Positions 17,747 to 28,099 of a stretch of 64,000 bases of DNA are shown piece by piece. The notes under the pieces are model-generated. The model was not told the origin of the DNA, did not search any database, and saw only the letters and a list, made by a program, of their open reading frames with translations. Each line of letters begins with the position of its first letter. Within the stretch, counting starts at the first letter, position 1. A program made the position numbers and the translations under genes. The stretch comes from Photorhabdus thracensis (GTDB lineage Bacteria; Pseudomonadota; Gammaproteobacteria; Enterobacterales; Enterobacteriaceae), in NCBI RefSeq assembly GCF_001010285.1, contig NZ_CP011104.1, positions 2,604,001-2,668,000 on the forward strand. Direction: 5' to 3'.

Positions 17747-18630
17747 AGAGCCTATCCCAAAAGGAATTGTCATATTGTATAATATTCTAGAACGGATAAT
17801 TTCTGAAGGTATAGAGAGTATGGCAAACAACAAATGGCGGCTCAGTGATGAACTTTGGGGAAAAATGGCGCCACTTATTCCCGAACATAAAACTCAGCAT
17901 CCGCTGGGCACACATCGTAAACGTGTTGATAACCGCGCCACTATGGATGCCATCTTCTTTGTGCTCAGAACGGGCTGCCAATGGAACGCCCTGAATGCAA
18001 CAGGAATATGCTCGTCAAGTTCGGCTCACCGTCGTTTTCAGGAATGGCGTGACGCCGGCGTTTTTGAACGCTTCTGGCAAAACGGTTTACTGGCCTGCAA
18101 GCATCTCGCGATCATCGACTGGTCGTGGTTATCACTGGATGGCTGCATGACCAAATCCCCTTTAGCGGGGACAAAAAAACAGGTCGTAACCCCACGGACC
18201 GGGGGAAACAAGGCGTAAAACGCAGTCTCATGACCGAGGCTAACGGGCTTCCTCTTTCACTCGTTGTTGCCGCGGCAAACACGCACGATATCAAATTGGT
18301 TGCAGATACGCTTGATGCACTTCAGACAGGCAAGCCGGGTAAAAAGGTCAGGCTGTGTCTGGATAAGGGATATGATGCTAAATGGCTGAAAGACTATCTA
18401 CGAAGTCGGCATTACGAGCCGCATATTCAGTCTCGCAAGGAGGAATCAGATGCCTGCCAAAATACGGACTTTAAAGCTCAAAGATGGGTTATCGAGAGGA
18501 CGCATAGCTGGATGAATCGCTTTCGTCGGATACTGATCCGATGGGAAAAGAAGGTCGAAAACTATGAAGCTATGTTACATTTTGCGTGCGGGATTATAGT
18601 TTGGAACAAAACCCTATTGGGATAGGCTCT
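17747..18630 (+). mobile_element. Complete IS5-family (ISL2/IS427-type) element
   Basis: Perfect 14-base terminal inverted repeats AGAGCCTATCCCAA (17747-17760 and 18617-18630) enclose 884 bp, with TA duplicated on both sides (17745-17746 and 18631-18632). The element sits at the 3' end of an IS1182 transposase relic. Both ends and the target duplication are intact, which suggests a recent insertion. Confidence 0.88.
17820..18625 (+). CDS. IS5-family transposase made by -1 frameshifting
   Basis: Two overlapping frames (to 18218, and from about 18125 to 18625) encode the N-terminal and catalytic halves. The first has RLSDELWGKMAPLIP and a CQW segment, the second GVKRSLMTEANG, CLDKGYD and WVIERTHSWMNRF (the DDE Asp and Glu). 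The overlap contains a run of seven As (18173-18179 region), the usual slippery site for -1 frameshifting in this group. The start at 17820 is preferred because a GAGAG site precedes it. The stop lies inside the right terminal repeat. Confidence 0.82.
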
Positions 18631-18632
18631 TA

Positions 18633-19387
18633 TCGCCTGTTATTGGAACTGACAACCCAGACAGGCTAAAAATAGCCCGTAATATCAGGGCAACGGCCCT
18701 TGATAAGTTATACGCTATGGCGTGCAAGGTAAATTCCACTCTGACTGCCGATAAACCTCTGCGCCGAAAACGCTCCAGTCCCTGGATACCCCGTAAGGCA
18801 GAAAATACCGGTTCTACCATGACTTTTCGTTGACTCAATATCCGCTTTGACTCCGGTTTGGTCATACGTGAACGCAGTTTATCCCGCGCTTCATCTTCCC
18901 GGTAACGTTTAATTTTTCTGCCCTTTTTCGCCTGCGTACAACCGGATTGACTGTGATGTAATACGGATGAAGCTCCCCCTTCAAAAAACGAGCCCGTCAG
19001 CGTGGATTGATGTTGATAGATGAAACGTCCAAGGCTGGCGTGCTCAGGTGTCATGCCATGACTGACAAAGAGACATCCCAAATCCAGACGTGCCAGCCGT
19101 TCAAGTCCTCTGAGAGAACGGCTCCCTTTCATGAGCCCATCAAGCAGAATGCCCATCATGGAACGTGGGGAATACGGTGCTCTACCGGATGAGGCGTAAT
19201 CGCGTTCGAAAGGGGCCCAATCCTGCTCATCAAGGATATCGGAGACAATAAATGCAGTGCGTTCCCCCACTGGCTTCAAATAGTCATGGAGGAAAAGAGT
19301 TCCCTTCAGTACAGTGAGGTGCTGAGCGGTGACAAACTGACGCCCGGTATGAACGGAAGGTGTCAGTTGCCGTAGGAATTTAGTCAT
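18633..19387 (-). pseudogene. IS1182-family transposase with internal deletion
   Basis: An open frame fuses the N-terminal DUF772-like region (to about residue 135, LTGSFFEGG) with a C-terminal segment containing CTQAKKGRKIKRY and EPVFSALRGIQGLERFRRRG. The total of about 257 residues compares with roughly 450-550 in intact relatives, so the central DDE region is gone. The last codons now come from the neighbouring IS5-family element. Confidence 0.75.
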
Positions 19388-19457
19388 ATAAGGTCTCGTT
19401 TGGAATATTAACCCAGAGCTTAACTGATATTAGCTGATAAGGGTTAACTTTTGCGAC

Positions 19458-19478
19458 ACCCTCGCACTGGACGAGGGT
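19458..19478 (+). terminator. Hairpin in the debris left of the two-component operon
   Basis: The arms ACCCTCG and CGAGGGT enclose a seven-base loop, followed by TT and, a little later, a GGTTTTT run. No live plus-strand gene leads into it, so it may be a relic of the region before the insertions. Confidence 0.35.
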
Positions 19479-19530
19479 TTACAGCGGTTTTTGCTAAATT
19501 TCTTTCATATACATTCGTGACAAACACAAA

Positions 19531-19553
19531 AACAGCTCTATAATCGAGCTGTT
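19531..19553 (-). terminator. Terminator of the two-component operon
   Basis: The arms AACAGCTC and GAGCTGTT pair around seven bases. On the minus strand the stem runs into TTTTTGTGTTTG. It lies about 60 bases after the response regulator stop. Confidence 0.65.
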
Positions 19554-19612
19554 TCTGCATGCTATTTTTAATAGCCACTTGCCATCCAGCAGCATTAACG
19601 CTACCTGCATGC

Positions 19613-20248
19613 TCAAGCTATCAATCCCAATTTTCTTGAATGTTTAAGTAATTCAGTCACCTTATGAACTTTAAGTTTTCGCATCATATTAAGTCGGTGA
19701 GTTTCTACTGTTTTAACACTAATACTGAGTATCTCAGCAATATGACGATTACCATTGCCTTCACTGATTAGCTGTAATATTTGACGCTCGCGCCGGGTAA
19801 GTAATGTGCTGTCATCATTTATTCCTTCCCCCAATAAGTGGATTGCTTCCTGATTCAAATGAGGATCAACGTAACTCTTTTTGGCAGCAACGCTGGTAAT
19901 CGCAGCAAGTAATATCTGCTGCGAACTGGTTTTCAAAACATAGGCTAATGCCCCCGCACGCAGTACACGGCTGGCAGTCAGCTCATCGTCATGGGCCGTC
20001 AGGGCAAGTACGCGTAAATCCGGCCACCGTTGGCAAAGTTGTGGAATAATATCTAATCCATTCAGCCCTGGAAGGCCAAGATCAAGAATAACTATATCTG
20101 GCGCCAGATCCCGACAGGCAGCATAAACAGATAGCCCATCATCAACCTGCGCAACAACCTGATAACGCGGATATGCAGCAAGAAGGTTCTTTATTCCATC
20201 TATGATCAGCTCATGATCATCCACCAGCAAAACTTTATAGCAAATCAT
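19613..20248 (-). CDS. LuxR/NarL-type response regulator
   Basis: This 211-residue protein has an N-terminal receiver domain (VDDHELI with the acidic pocket, phosphoacceptor Asp in VILDLGLPG near residue 54, Lys in VLKTSS near 105) and a C-terminal LuxR helix-turn-helix (LTRRERQILQLI, VKTVETHRLNMMRKL). It should be phosphorylated by the hybrid kinase encoded one base upstream. The start at 20248 is chosen because GAGGTCC precedes it and the longer reading would overlap the kinase. It resembles EvgA/RcsB-type regulators, and Photorhabdus AstR is one candidate identity. Confidence 0.88.
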   Translation of the reverse strand: MICYKVLLVDDHELIIDGIKNLLAAYPRYQVVAQVDDGLSVYAACRDLAPDIVILDLGLPGLNGLDIIPQLCQRWPDLRVLALTAHDDELTASRVLRAGALAYVLKTSSQQILLAAITSVAAKKSYVDPHLNQEAIHLLGEGINDDSTLLTRRERQILQLISEGNGNRHIAEILSISVKTVETHRLNMMRKLKVHKVTELLKHSRKLGLIA

Positions 20249-20249
20249 A

Positions 20250-23051
20250 TTAGGACCTCGCGGAAAAAGGTGCATTCTGCTCGTGTTCCTCAGCAGAGCA
20301 CAGTGTTGCGTTAATCAATTTGCGTAGTTTCATCAGCTCATTTTTTTGCGGCAGTGAACCGTTATGTACTTGGTTTTCCATTTCAACAATCATACATAAC
20401 AACGAATTAAGCCCCGCCTGCCCACTCACTCCCTTCATGGAATGTAAGAGCCGTTCTAATACCTCCTGTTGAGTAATATGTTGTTCAGCTTCGTCGATTA
20501 AAGTGAATAATTCCCTGCGGACTTTTTCCTGCATACGCAGCACATTCATAGACAATAACGGCTTATCCGTTTCCTGTTGCACTGTCAGGTGAATATCACG
20601 CCGCAACTGATATTCAGCAGTCATCTCCAGTATCTGAGCCAATTGTTTAATGGTGACCGGTTTGGATATGTAATCATTCATCCCAGCCTGAACAGCGCGC
20701 TCTTTTTCTTCAGCAACTGTATTTGCCGTCAGCGCCACAATCATGCAATCTGAATCCTGATTGTCAGGATCAATACGCCAAAGCCGGGTAGTTTCCAAAC
20801 CATCGCATTGTCCCGGCATCAATATATCCATCAGCACCAGATCAAAACGGTAACGCTGCCCCAATAATAGTGCTTCTGCACCATCCTGGGCGTGCTGCAC
20901 TTCTTGTCCTAACCGGGTCAGCATCATGCCAATAATATCCCGATTAGTCACCGCATCATCAACCAGTAATACCCGCATACGCCAAGGCTGTAACGGTACA
21001 TTATCCTGAACCGGTGGCGGAGTACCGGACAACTGACGCTCTGCAATATCTCGCAGGCGACCGGGCAAAAACAGTAAATCATTGGCCGACAGCTCACCAG
21101 CGTGCTTTTCTGGTAAACAGGTGAGACCCCATTCGATTAGTTGATGATGTAAAACAAGCGGCGCGTCTATCTCTCCCTGCAACAACTCCGGCTCAGTAAA
21201 ATCCATCAGCGGCAGTTGAAATACCACGCTGGTGCCTAAACCAAAGGCGCTGTTAAATTCCAGATTGCCTCCCATCATTCTGGCCAGCGTAGCCGCAATA
21301 GCCAGCCCAAGCCCTGTTCCTTGAGCATGTTCTTGCACCTGATAAAAGGGATTAAATACCAATGCGATATTTTCTCGCGCTACACCACACCCGCTGTCAG
21401 TAACATTAAAAATCAACGTGTTATCTGAACGGGTAACAGTCAAACAAATGCCACCATCATCGGTAAATTTGCAGGCATTTCCCAATAGATTCACCAGAAT
21501 CTGCCTGACACGGCTTGCATCAAGCACTAATACCTGTGGAACATCAGCAGCGACAAAGGTTTCTAACATCAACTTTTTATTGTGCGCCATTCCCTGTATC
21601 GTCGCCATTGACTGATCCAACAAGGGTAGCAACTGACTGGTGGCGTACTGTAATTCAACCTGCCCCGCTTCAATGCGCGAAAAATCAAGTAATTTATTGA
21701 TAATAAACAATAAAGATAACGTACACTGATGTGCTGTCTCTGCAAGTTGCAACTGTTCATTGCTCATCTCGCTGGTTTTCAGCAATTCCAATGCACCGAG
21801 CGTCCCACTAAGCGGTGTTCTTAATTCATGGCTGATCGTCGTCAAATGGCTACTTTTACGTTTATTAGCTAACTCTGCCTGTTGTTTTGCTTCCGTTAAT
21901 GCCTTGGTACGTTCTGCTACCTTGTTTTCCAGTGTGGAATATTGCTGATTCAGGGTATCAAGTAACGCATTGTAAGCCCTAGCTATTTGACCCAGTTCAT
22001 CACGCCGACTCTCCGGTAAACGAACATCCAACGCATGTGGCCCTGTCTTATCGATAATATCCACAAACTGCCATAACGGTTTAGCCAGATAATGGTGCAA
22101 CATCCAGAATATAGTCAGCGTTATCATTAATAAAATAACCAGCGCAAAGGGAAGCTGAATAATCGCTTGATCGATGACTTCCTCAAATACACTTTTAGTA
22201 GGATACAGCACCAATTGCTGCCAGCCAGGACCTCTAAGCTGGATACGTAATACCTGATAACCGGGAATGTATTGCCAGCCATCATGCAACTTGACATCTT
22301 TCAACAATGCTAAAATATGGTGTTCTGTATCCTGCGGTAATTTCCCTTTGAAAAACGGCAATAATTGCTGATTACTGTCCAGCCAGAGATCGATGTCATA
22401 ATTAGTTACCGCTTGTCCATATGACAATAGATCATTGAACTTAATAGCATATCCGGTCAGCCGGCCTATTTTATCGCTCGCAGCAACAGAGATACTCCAC
22501 CCACTACCGGGAATATGCTCAGGCTGTCCCCAATAAATATTATCGTGGTTGGGGATCATGGGGAAATTCGCCAACTCAAGACATCGTTTGATAAAATAGT
22601 CATCTGAGATTTTTTCCGGGGGATAAATAGATATTCCCTGAGATCGCTTAAAAATAAAGCTGTCCAGATAATAAGCTTGTCCGGCAGCGCCATATGCCTG
22701 AATAAACCAGTTATCCTGGCTTATTTCGTGATCGGGCTGGCAGATATTGCCATTAATAGGAAGATATTTGCTATCAGTATTCGGCGAAATATTTTTATCA
22801 TTTTCATACTTTTCATAATAAGCATCATAGCGCCTCGCCAGTTCCTGCGCGTCTTTCTCTGCGCCCTCAAAGCGATGATTACTTAAATCTGCCCGTAAAG
22901 TCGCAAGATGTGATAACTCATCCATCACATGTTGGTGTGCATATTTGAAAGAAAAAAATGCCGTCGCTACGACAGAAATCAGCCATATAAGAAACAGCGT
23001 CAGTGATAGAAATATAGTGAGTTTTATCACTAATGATGAGCGTGTTCTCAT
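20250..23051 (-). CDS. Hybrid sensor histidine kinase with receiver and Hpt domains
   Basis: This is a 933-residue inner-membrane kinase. Transmembrane segments lie near residues 11-33 and 300-320, enclosing a periplasmic sensor of about 265 residues, and HAMP follows near 321-375. The phosphorylated His is H408 in SHELRTP. The ATPase region contains NLLGNACKF and GTGLGLAI, a receiver domain begins at RVLLVDD with phosphoacceptor in LVLMDILMPG, and a C-terminal Hpt domain has LLHSMKGVSG. Phosphate should pass His-Asp-His-Asp to the adjacent regulator. It is built like BvgS/EvgS/BarA-class kinases. Photorhabdus AstS is possible but not proven. Confidence 0.88.
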   Translation of the reverse strand: MRTRSSLVIKLTIFLSLTLFLIWLISVVATAFFSFKYAHQHVMDELSHLATLRADLSNHRFEGAEKDAQELARRYDAYYEKYENDKNISPNTDSKYLPINGNICQPDHEISQDNWFIQAYGAAGQAYYLDSFIFKRSQGISIYPPEKISDDYFIKRCLELANFPMIPNHDNIYWGQPEHIPGSGWSISVAASDKIGRLTGYAIKFNDLLSYGQAVTNYDIDLWLDSNQQLLPFFKGKLPQDTEHHILALLKDVKLHDGWQYIPGYQVLRIQLRGPGWQQLVLYPTKSVFEEVIDQAIIQLPFALVILLMITLTIFWMLHHYLAKPLWQFVDIIDKTGPHALDVRLPESRRDELGQIARAYNALLDTLNQQYSTLENKVAERTKALTEAKQQAELANKRKSSHLTTISHELRTPLSGTLGALELLKTSEMSNEQLQLAETAHQCTLSLLFIINKLLDFSRIEAGQVELQYATSQLLPLLDQSMATIQGMAHNKKLMLETFVAADVPQVLVLDASRVRQILVNLLGNACKFTDDGGICLTVTRSDNTLIFNVTDSGCGVARENIALVFNPFYQVQEHAQGTGLGLAIAATLARMMGGNLEFNSAFGLGTSVVFQLPLMDFTEPELLQGEIDAPLVLHHQLIEWGLTCLPEKHAGELSANDLLFLPGRLRDIAERQLSGTPPPVQDNVPLQPWRMRVLLVDDAVTNRDIIGMMLTRLGQEVQHAQDGAEALLLGQRYRFDLVLMDILMPGQCDGLETTRLWRIDPDNQDSDCMIVALTANTVAEEKERAVQAGMNDYISKPVTIKQLAQILEMTAEYQLRRDIHLTVQQETDKPLLSMNVLRMQEKVRRELFTLIDEAEQHITQQEVLERLLHSMKGVSGQAGLNSLLCMIVEMENQVHNGSLPQKNELMKLRKLINATLCSAEEHEQNAPFSARS

Positions 23052-23476
23052 TTTATAATCTCCTTATTATTCAGAGATATTTTCTTGTAAAAAACCCAAA
23101 TGACTCCGCGCCTATCACGTTAATTAACAGCAGGTTTAGAACCTGTCTCATTGGGCTATATTTTTTCCAGCACTCTATAATTTAAGAAAAACACACCAAA
23201 AGATAATAAATGCTTTACGGCAGATAACAATCAGATAAAATTTATCAAAATCTCATCATCAAATTGTGACTAAAATCAATTTTACGCCTCTTTAACATCA
23301 ACAGAACCCAAACGAAAATCAATATTTGCCCGCGAAACGTTTTGCTCATCACTGGCAGCTTATTATCCAAAGACAGAGGTTTCCTTTCCTATAAACAAGA
23401 TCTACAGGAAAGGATTATCACTTTTTATTCAGGATGGGGCAAACCGCCTGGCAGGAGTTGCTATGAAAGTCATTTG
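23052..23476. other. Intergenic region between sensor kinase and inverse autotransporter genes
   Basis: No gene is evident. The kinase promoter should lie at the left side. A hairpin with perfect 9-base arms TCCTTTCCT/AGGAAAGGA (23382-23390 and 23406-23414) sits about 60 bases after the autotransporter stop and could end that transcript, though it lacks a T-run on the minus strand. Confidence 0.35.
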
Positions 23477-25468
23477 TTATTCATTCCATTCAGCATCATC
23501 ACGAGGAGGAAAAATATCAGGATCGGGATCAGGATCTGGTTCAATAGCATCCCTTCTTGCATCAATTTTCCTACGGAGCTCTTCCATCAAGTCTCCTCCC
23601 CTTTGAGGCCTTTCTACTCTTTCCTCTGGCGATCGTCGTTCTATCCGTAATGGCGGTACTGCCCCCCCATTCGGCAGCGGCGGCGGCAATGGCGGCGGCG
23701 GTGGAGGGCCTACTGGTTGACGCTGTTCACGTTCCAATCGCTCCCGTTCCAACCGTTCCTGCTCTAACTGCTCTTGTTCCAATCGCTCTCGTTCCAGCCG
23801 TTCCTGCTCCAACTGCTCTTGTTCCAAGCGCTCTCGTTCCAGCCGTTCCTGCTCCAACTGCTCTTGTTCCAATCGCTCTTGTTCCAGCCGTTCCTGCTCC
23901 AACTGCCCCTGCTCCAATCGCTCCCGTTCCAGCCTCTCCAACTCCAGCTGCTCTTGTTCCAATCGCTCCCGTTCCAGCCTCTCCTGCTCCAACTGCCCCT
24001 GTTCCAATCGCTCCCGTTCCAACCTCTCCTGCTCCAACTGCCCCTGTTCCAATCGCTCCCGTTCCAGCCTCTCCTGCTCCAACTGCCCCTGTTCCAATTC
24101 CGGTTGTTCTTCCCTTTCCTCCAATAAAGGCGGCTCTTCATCACCTTCGCCGGTTCTCAGAACTAATTCAAATTCATCATCTTCTGCCGGATCTATTACA
24201 GGCGCAGACAACACAACCGGCTCATTAATCAATATGACCATCTCACTACTATTTGATACATTTCCCTGTTCATCATACGCCATAGCTGAAATAGTAAGAT
24301 GGTTACTTTGCTGGTTGTTATAACGGGGAAAATGTACTGCGTAACTATTATCCGATAATGGGACTATCCGACCGCCCCGTGCGCGTAATATGCTGTCATC
24401 CCATTGGATATATTTTAGACGGTATTTTCCGTTGAAAGAGAAATTAATCAGTTTCCTCTCACCACCAAACCCACTAAGTATTGTTGGTAAATTCAGGCTC
24501 AGTTGCGATCTTTCCCGATGCTTCAACACAATGTTGTTGTTACGTTCAACCAGACGATGACGATTGTCAGCTAAAGTGCGTCTTACCGGTGCCGTCGTCG
24601 GATCAATCTGTTGGGATAAAGGCACCCCAAGCTGATAATTGAAGGATAAGCCAACCTTTGTGTCATCCTTGCCACTATGGCTAAAAGTTCTATCAACACC
24701 TAATGAAATCAATGGAATAGGCGTATAATCCAACCCCACTGTCAGTACTCGCGGATCCTTATCACGATTCTGGTGATTAAACAACGCAACATCATCACCG
24801 AAATATTGCTCAAATTTCAGTTTACCACTCAGTTGCGGGTAAGCAGGAAGCCAGCCCTGAGCACGGATATCATAGCCATTCGCCACACGTTCAGCATAAC
24901 CATTCAGTGCAGAAGATGCGTGCCAATCCGTCAGGCCAAAATAACCGTTAGCAGCCAAATGCAGGTAATCACGCCAATATTCCAAGCCGATCCCCAGCCG
25001 CTGATGAGCATTGCCGGAGATCTGAGCATCGTAAAACGTGTTGTAACCTATAGCCCAGTCTCCTTGAAAATGACGTTGACCAATCCCCAAGTTAACTATA
25101 CTACGCCCATCAAAGCGACGAGCGCCTGCCTGACCAAACAGGATGCGCTCATCTCCATCATATAATGGATAAAAAAGATCGATTGAACCACGGGTCAATT
25201 CACCATCAGATAAAGGTAAATTAGCACGCACTTCCCCGGTGGAATCCTTTTCTGTACCCAGTTTAGGAATATCGCCTCCCAGTTTTACATTTTCATCAGC
25301 CTGAGGCTGTAGCCACCTTTTTTTCCGTTTATGTTCGCTGCCAATGGTATTAAGATTCTCTTCTTGAGTTTCATTTACCACGAGTTCTTTTTTCTTATTG
25401 GGTTTATAGCAACTTGCCAATAGCAATGCTACGCTGATGGCAGATACATACCCTATTTTTTTATTCAT
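23477..25468 (-). CDS. Inverse-autotransporter (intimin/invasin-like) protein with charged repeat tail
   Basis: This 663-residue protein begins with a lipobox-like signal (LLLASC, Cys near residue 20). It continues with the beta-barrel domain of the invasin/intimin family (about residues 70-290, with [33 protein letters not shown] and [12 protein letters not shown]) and an Ig-like unit (about 340-420). The tail is unusual: eight 15-residue repeats of the [14 protein letters not shown] type (about 457-580), a poly-Pro stretch and a DPDPDPD-rich end. Typical relatives carry Ig-like passenger repeats instead. It is probably a surface protein, but export of such a charged helical tail is unproven. 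Confidence 0.8.
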   Translation of the reverse strand: MNKKIGYVSAISVALLLASCYKPNKKKELVVNETQEENLNTIGSEHKRKKRWLQPQADENVKLGGDIPKLGTEKDSTGEVRANLPLSDGELTRGSIDLFYPLYDGDERILFGQAGARRFDGRSIVNLGIGQRHFQGDWAIGYNTFYDAQISGNAHQRLGIGLEYWRDYLHLAANGYFGLTDWHASSALNGYAERVANGYDIRAQGWLPAYPQLSGKLKFEQYFGDDVALFNHQNRDKDPRVLTVGLDYTPIPLISLGVDRTFSHSGKDDTKVGLSFNYQLGVPLSQQIDPTTAPVRRTLADNRHRLVERNNNIVLKHRERSQLSLNLPTILSGFGGERKLINFSFNGKYRLKYIQWDDSILRARGGRIVPLSDNSYAVHFPRYNNQQSNHLTISAMAYDEQGNVSNSSEMVILINEPVVLSAPVIDPAEDDEFELVLRTGEGDEEPPLLEEREEQPELEQGQLEQERLERERLEQGQLEQERLERERLEQGQLEQERLERERLEQEQLELERLERERLEQGQLEQERLEQERLEQEQLEQERLERERLEQEQLEQERLERERLEQEQLEQERLERERLEREQRQPVGPPPPPPLPPPLPNGGAVPPLRIERRSPEERVERPQRGGDLMEELRRKIDARRDAIEPDPDPDPDIFPPRDDAEWNE
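23721..24097. repeat. 45-bp tandem repeat coding for Glu/Arg/Gln-rich units
   Basis: A 45-base unit is repeated about eight times with small differences (anchor AACTG recurs at 23766, 23811, 23856 and so on every 45 bases). Each unit encodes 15 residues on the minus strand. The high identity between units makes copy-number change by slippage or recombination likely. The repeat leaves several frames open on both strands, and these are not real genes. Confidence 0.9.
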
Positions 25469-25790
25469 GAGCGCTTTTATTTAAATATCATTATATTAGA
25501 AATAGATCCAGGCACTGCCATGCCACTAAACAGAGAAAGACAATGCCATTCCATCCACATATTAATTACCAATTTTATCTCCTACGACTGCTGAAATTCT
25601 TCCGAAATACAAATTTAATTAAAATCAGACAAAACCCTTATTTTTAGAATAAACAAGGCAACAGCATTAATATTCACACATCCGCAATCATTTTCTAAGT
25701 AAAATAAGGTCAACACCTTATTGGTTATATTTCTTCCTTTGCTAATCTATTTGACAGAAATAGCAACACGTTAATTAGGTAGGTGATGAT
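25469..25790 (+). promoter_or_regulatory. Divergent promoter region ahead of the T6SS operon
   Basis: The region separates the minus-strand autotransporter gene from the plus-strand secretion operon. An inverted repeat AATAAGGT-CAAC-ACCTTATT (25703-25710, 25715-25722) is a candidate operator. A TTGACA box lies at 25751-25756, but the matching -10 is weak. A ribosome site AGGTAGGTG precedes the first gene. Confidence 0.4.
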
Positions 25791-26183
25791 ATGTTTGCAA
25801 ACTGTCAACTTTTTGGTATGGATCTGGCATTTCCAGATGTCTGTATGACACCTTTACCTATCCCAGTACCCGTACCCTATCCCAATATGACTCTGGGTCT
25901 GATGGCAACGCCTCATACTTATAAAGTGCTGTTTATGGGAATGCCAGCACATAATATGGCAACAGTGACTAACTCAAGCTTCGGCGATAACCTTGGCGTT
26001 AATCTCGGTATTGTTTCCGGTACCGTAATGGGGCCTTCACGCCATTTAATCGGCTCATTTACCACTTTAATTAAAGGATTTCCTGCAACACGCGTCACCA
26101 GCCTGAGTTTGCAAAACAGCACCAACATGATCGGTATGCGTTTAATTCCCAGCCAGCTTAAGGTACTCCTGCTGGGCCTGTGA
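25791..26183 (+). CDS. PAAR-like (DUF4150) T6SS spike protein
   Basis: This 130-residue protein is rich in Pro, Gly and Met and matches the PAAR-like DUF4150 pattern: DVCMTPLPIPVPVPYPN at residues 16-32, then MGMPAHN and MGPSRHLIGS repeats. It probably caps the VgrG spike of the type VI secretion system. It is the first gene of the operon, 13 bases before tssJ. Confidence 0.75.
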   Translation: MFANCQLFGMDLAFPDVCMTPLPIPVPVPYPNMTLGLMATPHTYKVLFMGMPAHNMATVTNSSFGDNLGVNLGIVSGTVMGPSRHLIGSFTTLIKGFPATRVTSLSLQNSTNMIGMRLIPSQLKVLLLGL

Positions 26184-26196
26184 TGGAGGACTTTCT

Positions 26197-26724
26197 ATGT
26201 TGTTTTTTCCTCACGACAAAAATCACTATTTTTCCTCTTTTATTCTGTTGAGCATACTTCTGACTGTGAGTTGTTCTGCAAATAAAGTGGAAAAAAATAT
26301 TCCTTACACCATTAAATTTCAGGCTCAAGGGGATATTAACAATAGCGCTCCTTTAAAATTAAATATATTGCTATTAAACGATCCGGATAAATTTAATCAG
26401 GCAGACGCCTTGGCTTTACAAAAAACGCCTAATTCAGCGCTGGACAATACTGTACTTTATCAAAAATCAATCTTCTTACTACCAATAAAAGGAAAAAATG
26501 ATATCAGTATTACGGTTAATGCTCCGTCAGCAGAAAAATATATTGCCATTTGGGCAGAATACCAAAATATTACCGATAAACAGTGGCGGTTCGTTATTCC
26601 TTTATCATCGTTTCCAACCGTATCTTATTTATCGGCTTTAAATCCTTTTTCATCCTCTGAGCCTTATCAGTTGATTACCGTTACTTCGCACGGATTACAG
26701 ATGGCATCTGAATCCGCTAAATGA
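26197..26724 (+). CDS. tssJ: T6SS outer-membrane lipoprotein TssJ
   Basis: This 175-residue protein has a lipobox signal peptide (LLTVSC, Cys near residue 27) and the TssJ pattern of a small beta-sandwich (LNILLLND, then LLPIKGK and YIAIWAEYQNI). TssJ anchors the TssLM membrane complex to the outer membrane. The neighbouring tssK, tssL and tssM confirm the call. Confidence 0.88.
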   Translation: MLFFPHDKNHYFSSFILLSILLTVSCSANKVEKNIPYTIKFQAQGDINNSAPLKLNILLLNDPDKFNQADALALQKTPNSALDNTVLYQKSIFLLPIKGKNDISITVNAPSAEKYIAIWAEYQNITDKQWRFVIPLSSFPTVSYLSALNPFSSSEPYQLITVTSHGLQMASESAK

Positions 26725-26749
26725 ATCACACGTGCTCAGGAGACTACCC

Positions 26750-28099
26750 ATGAAAAATACACACAAAGTTCTCTGGATGGAAGGCATGTTTTTACGACCC
26801 CACCATTTTCAGCAAGCAGATGAATATGTGGATGCACGCCTGCGTCAATGGGGAGCCCTGCAACGAGCCTACAATTGGGGATTTTCATCATTAAAACTCG
26901 ATGAGAGTCAACTTGCTTTGGGAAAAATCTCACTGCTGGCCGCCAGTGGTATTATGCCTGACGGCACGGCTTTTGAATTCACTGAAATTGGCGAGGCGCC
27001 ACCTGCGTTAACTATCGGCACTTCACTGCGTTCGCAGATTATCACTCTGGCTATACCGGCATATCTGGCCGGGCGCGAATCAGTCAGTTTCGATGATGCG
27101 CCAGACTCTCTGGCACGTTATCAGGCATTTGAAAAAGAGGTTAGCGACGTTAACTCTTTGGCCCTTGACAGTACCACCCTGCATTGCGGCAGATTACGCC
27201 TGCGTCTGCTACCAGAAAATGAACTCAACGGCGAATGGGTTGCTATGGGAGTAGTGCGGATTTTAGAAAAAAATCAGGATGGCGCCGTCATGCTGGATAC
27301 CGGATATATTCCGCCGTTACTTAACTGTTGGGCAAACCCGTTATTACAAAGCATAACTCATGATCTTTACGGCCTGTTACTGCAACGTAGCCAACAACTC
27401 AGCCGTCATCTGCAATGTAACGGCGCCAATACCTGTGATTTGTTACGGCTGGCGCTATTAAACCGTTTCAGTGCTCAACTTCAACACATCATACATCTAC
27501 CTCAACAGGCACCGGAAACGCTTTTTCTCATCTGGATCGGCTACGCACTGGAAATGAGCGCCTTTCAAGCACCCTATACACTGGAAGGAGAGTTACCCCG
27601 CTACAATCATCTGGATATTGGCGGTTGTTTCACCCGCCTCTGTATTTTACTGCAACGCAGCTTGTCCATTGTGTTGGAAGAGCATGTTATATCACTGCCC
27701 CTGACCAAACGTCTGCCGGGATTAAGCGTAGCACCATTGCCGGAACAAATGAGCCTGAATGATTACCACTTTATTCTGGTTGTGAAGTCAGAGATGGTGC
27801 ATGACACTTTTATAGCTCACTTTCCGGCCCAAATTAAAATCGCGTCAGCCGACTGCATACGCGATCTGGTGCGTTTGCAGTTGCCGGGTATCGCTTTACG
27901 CCACTTGGTACAAATCCCCAGACAACTTCCCTATCAGAATGGGTACTGCTACTTCAAATTGGAATTCGACGATAAAACTGAACAGTCGCTGGAAAAATCC
28001 GGGGTATTTGCTTTTTACGTCGCTGGTGAATTTCCTGGTCTGAAAATGGCATTTTGGGCACTCAAACGCCTGCCTGATGATGAGGATATCAGTCTATGA
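26750..28099 (+). CDS. tssK: T6SS baseplate protein TssK
   Basis: This 449-residue protein has the characteristic N-terminus KVLWMEGMFLRPHHFQQ. TssK links the baseplate to the TssJLM membrane complex. The start at 26750 is used because CAGGAG lies just upstream and the next in-frame ATG upstream (26732) would overlap that site. The stop overlaps tssL by four bases. Confidence 0.93.
   Translation: MKNTHKVLWMEGMFLRPHHFQQADEYVDARLRQWGALQRAYNWGFSSLKLDESQLALGKISLLAASGIMPDGTAFEFTEIGEAPPALTIGTSLRSQIITLAIPAYLAGRESVSFDDAPDSLARYQAFEKEVSDVNSLALDSTTLHCGRLRLRLLPENELNGEWVAMGVVRILEKNQDGAVMLDTGYIPPLLNCWANPLLQSITHDLYGLLLQRSQQLSRHLQCNGANTCDLLRLALLNRFSAQLQHIIHLPQQAPETLFLIWIGYALEMSAFQAPYTLEGELPRYNHLDIGGCFTRLCILLQRSLSIVLEEHVISLPLTKRLPGLSVAPLPEQMSLNDYHFILVVKSEMVHDTFIAHFPAQIKIASADCIRDLVRLQLPGIALRHLVQIPRQLPYQNGYCYFKLEFDDKTEQSLEKSGVFAFYVAGEFPGLKMAFWALKRLPDDEDISL

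Noticed and set aside
23557-24228. Long plus-strand frame rich in Val-Pro-Ala repeats opposite the inverse autotransporter gene
   Set aside because: It is produced by the 45-bp repeat, which has no stops in several frames. No ribosome site and no conserved start; the minus-strand gene explains the region.
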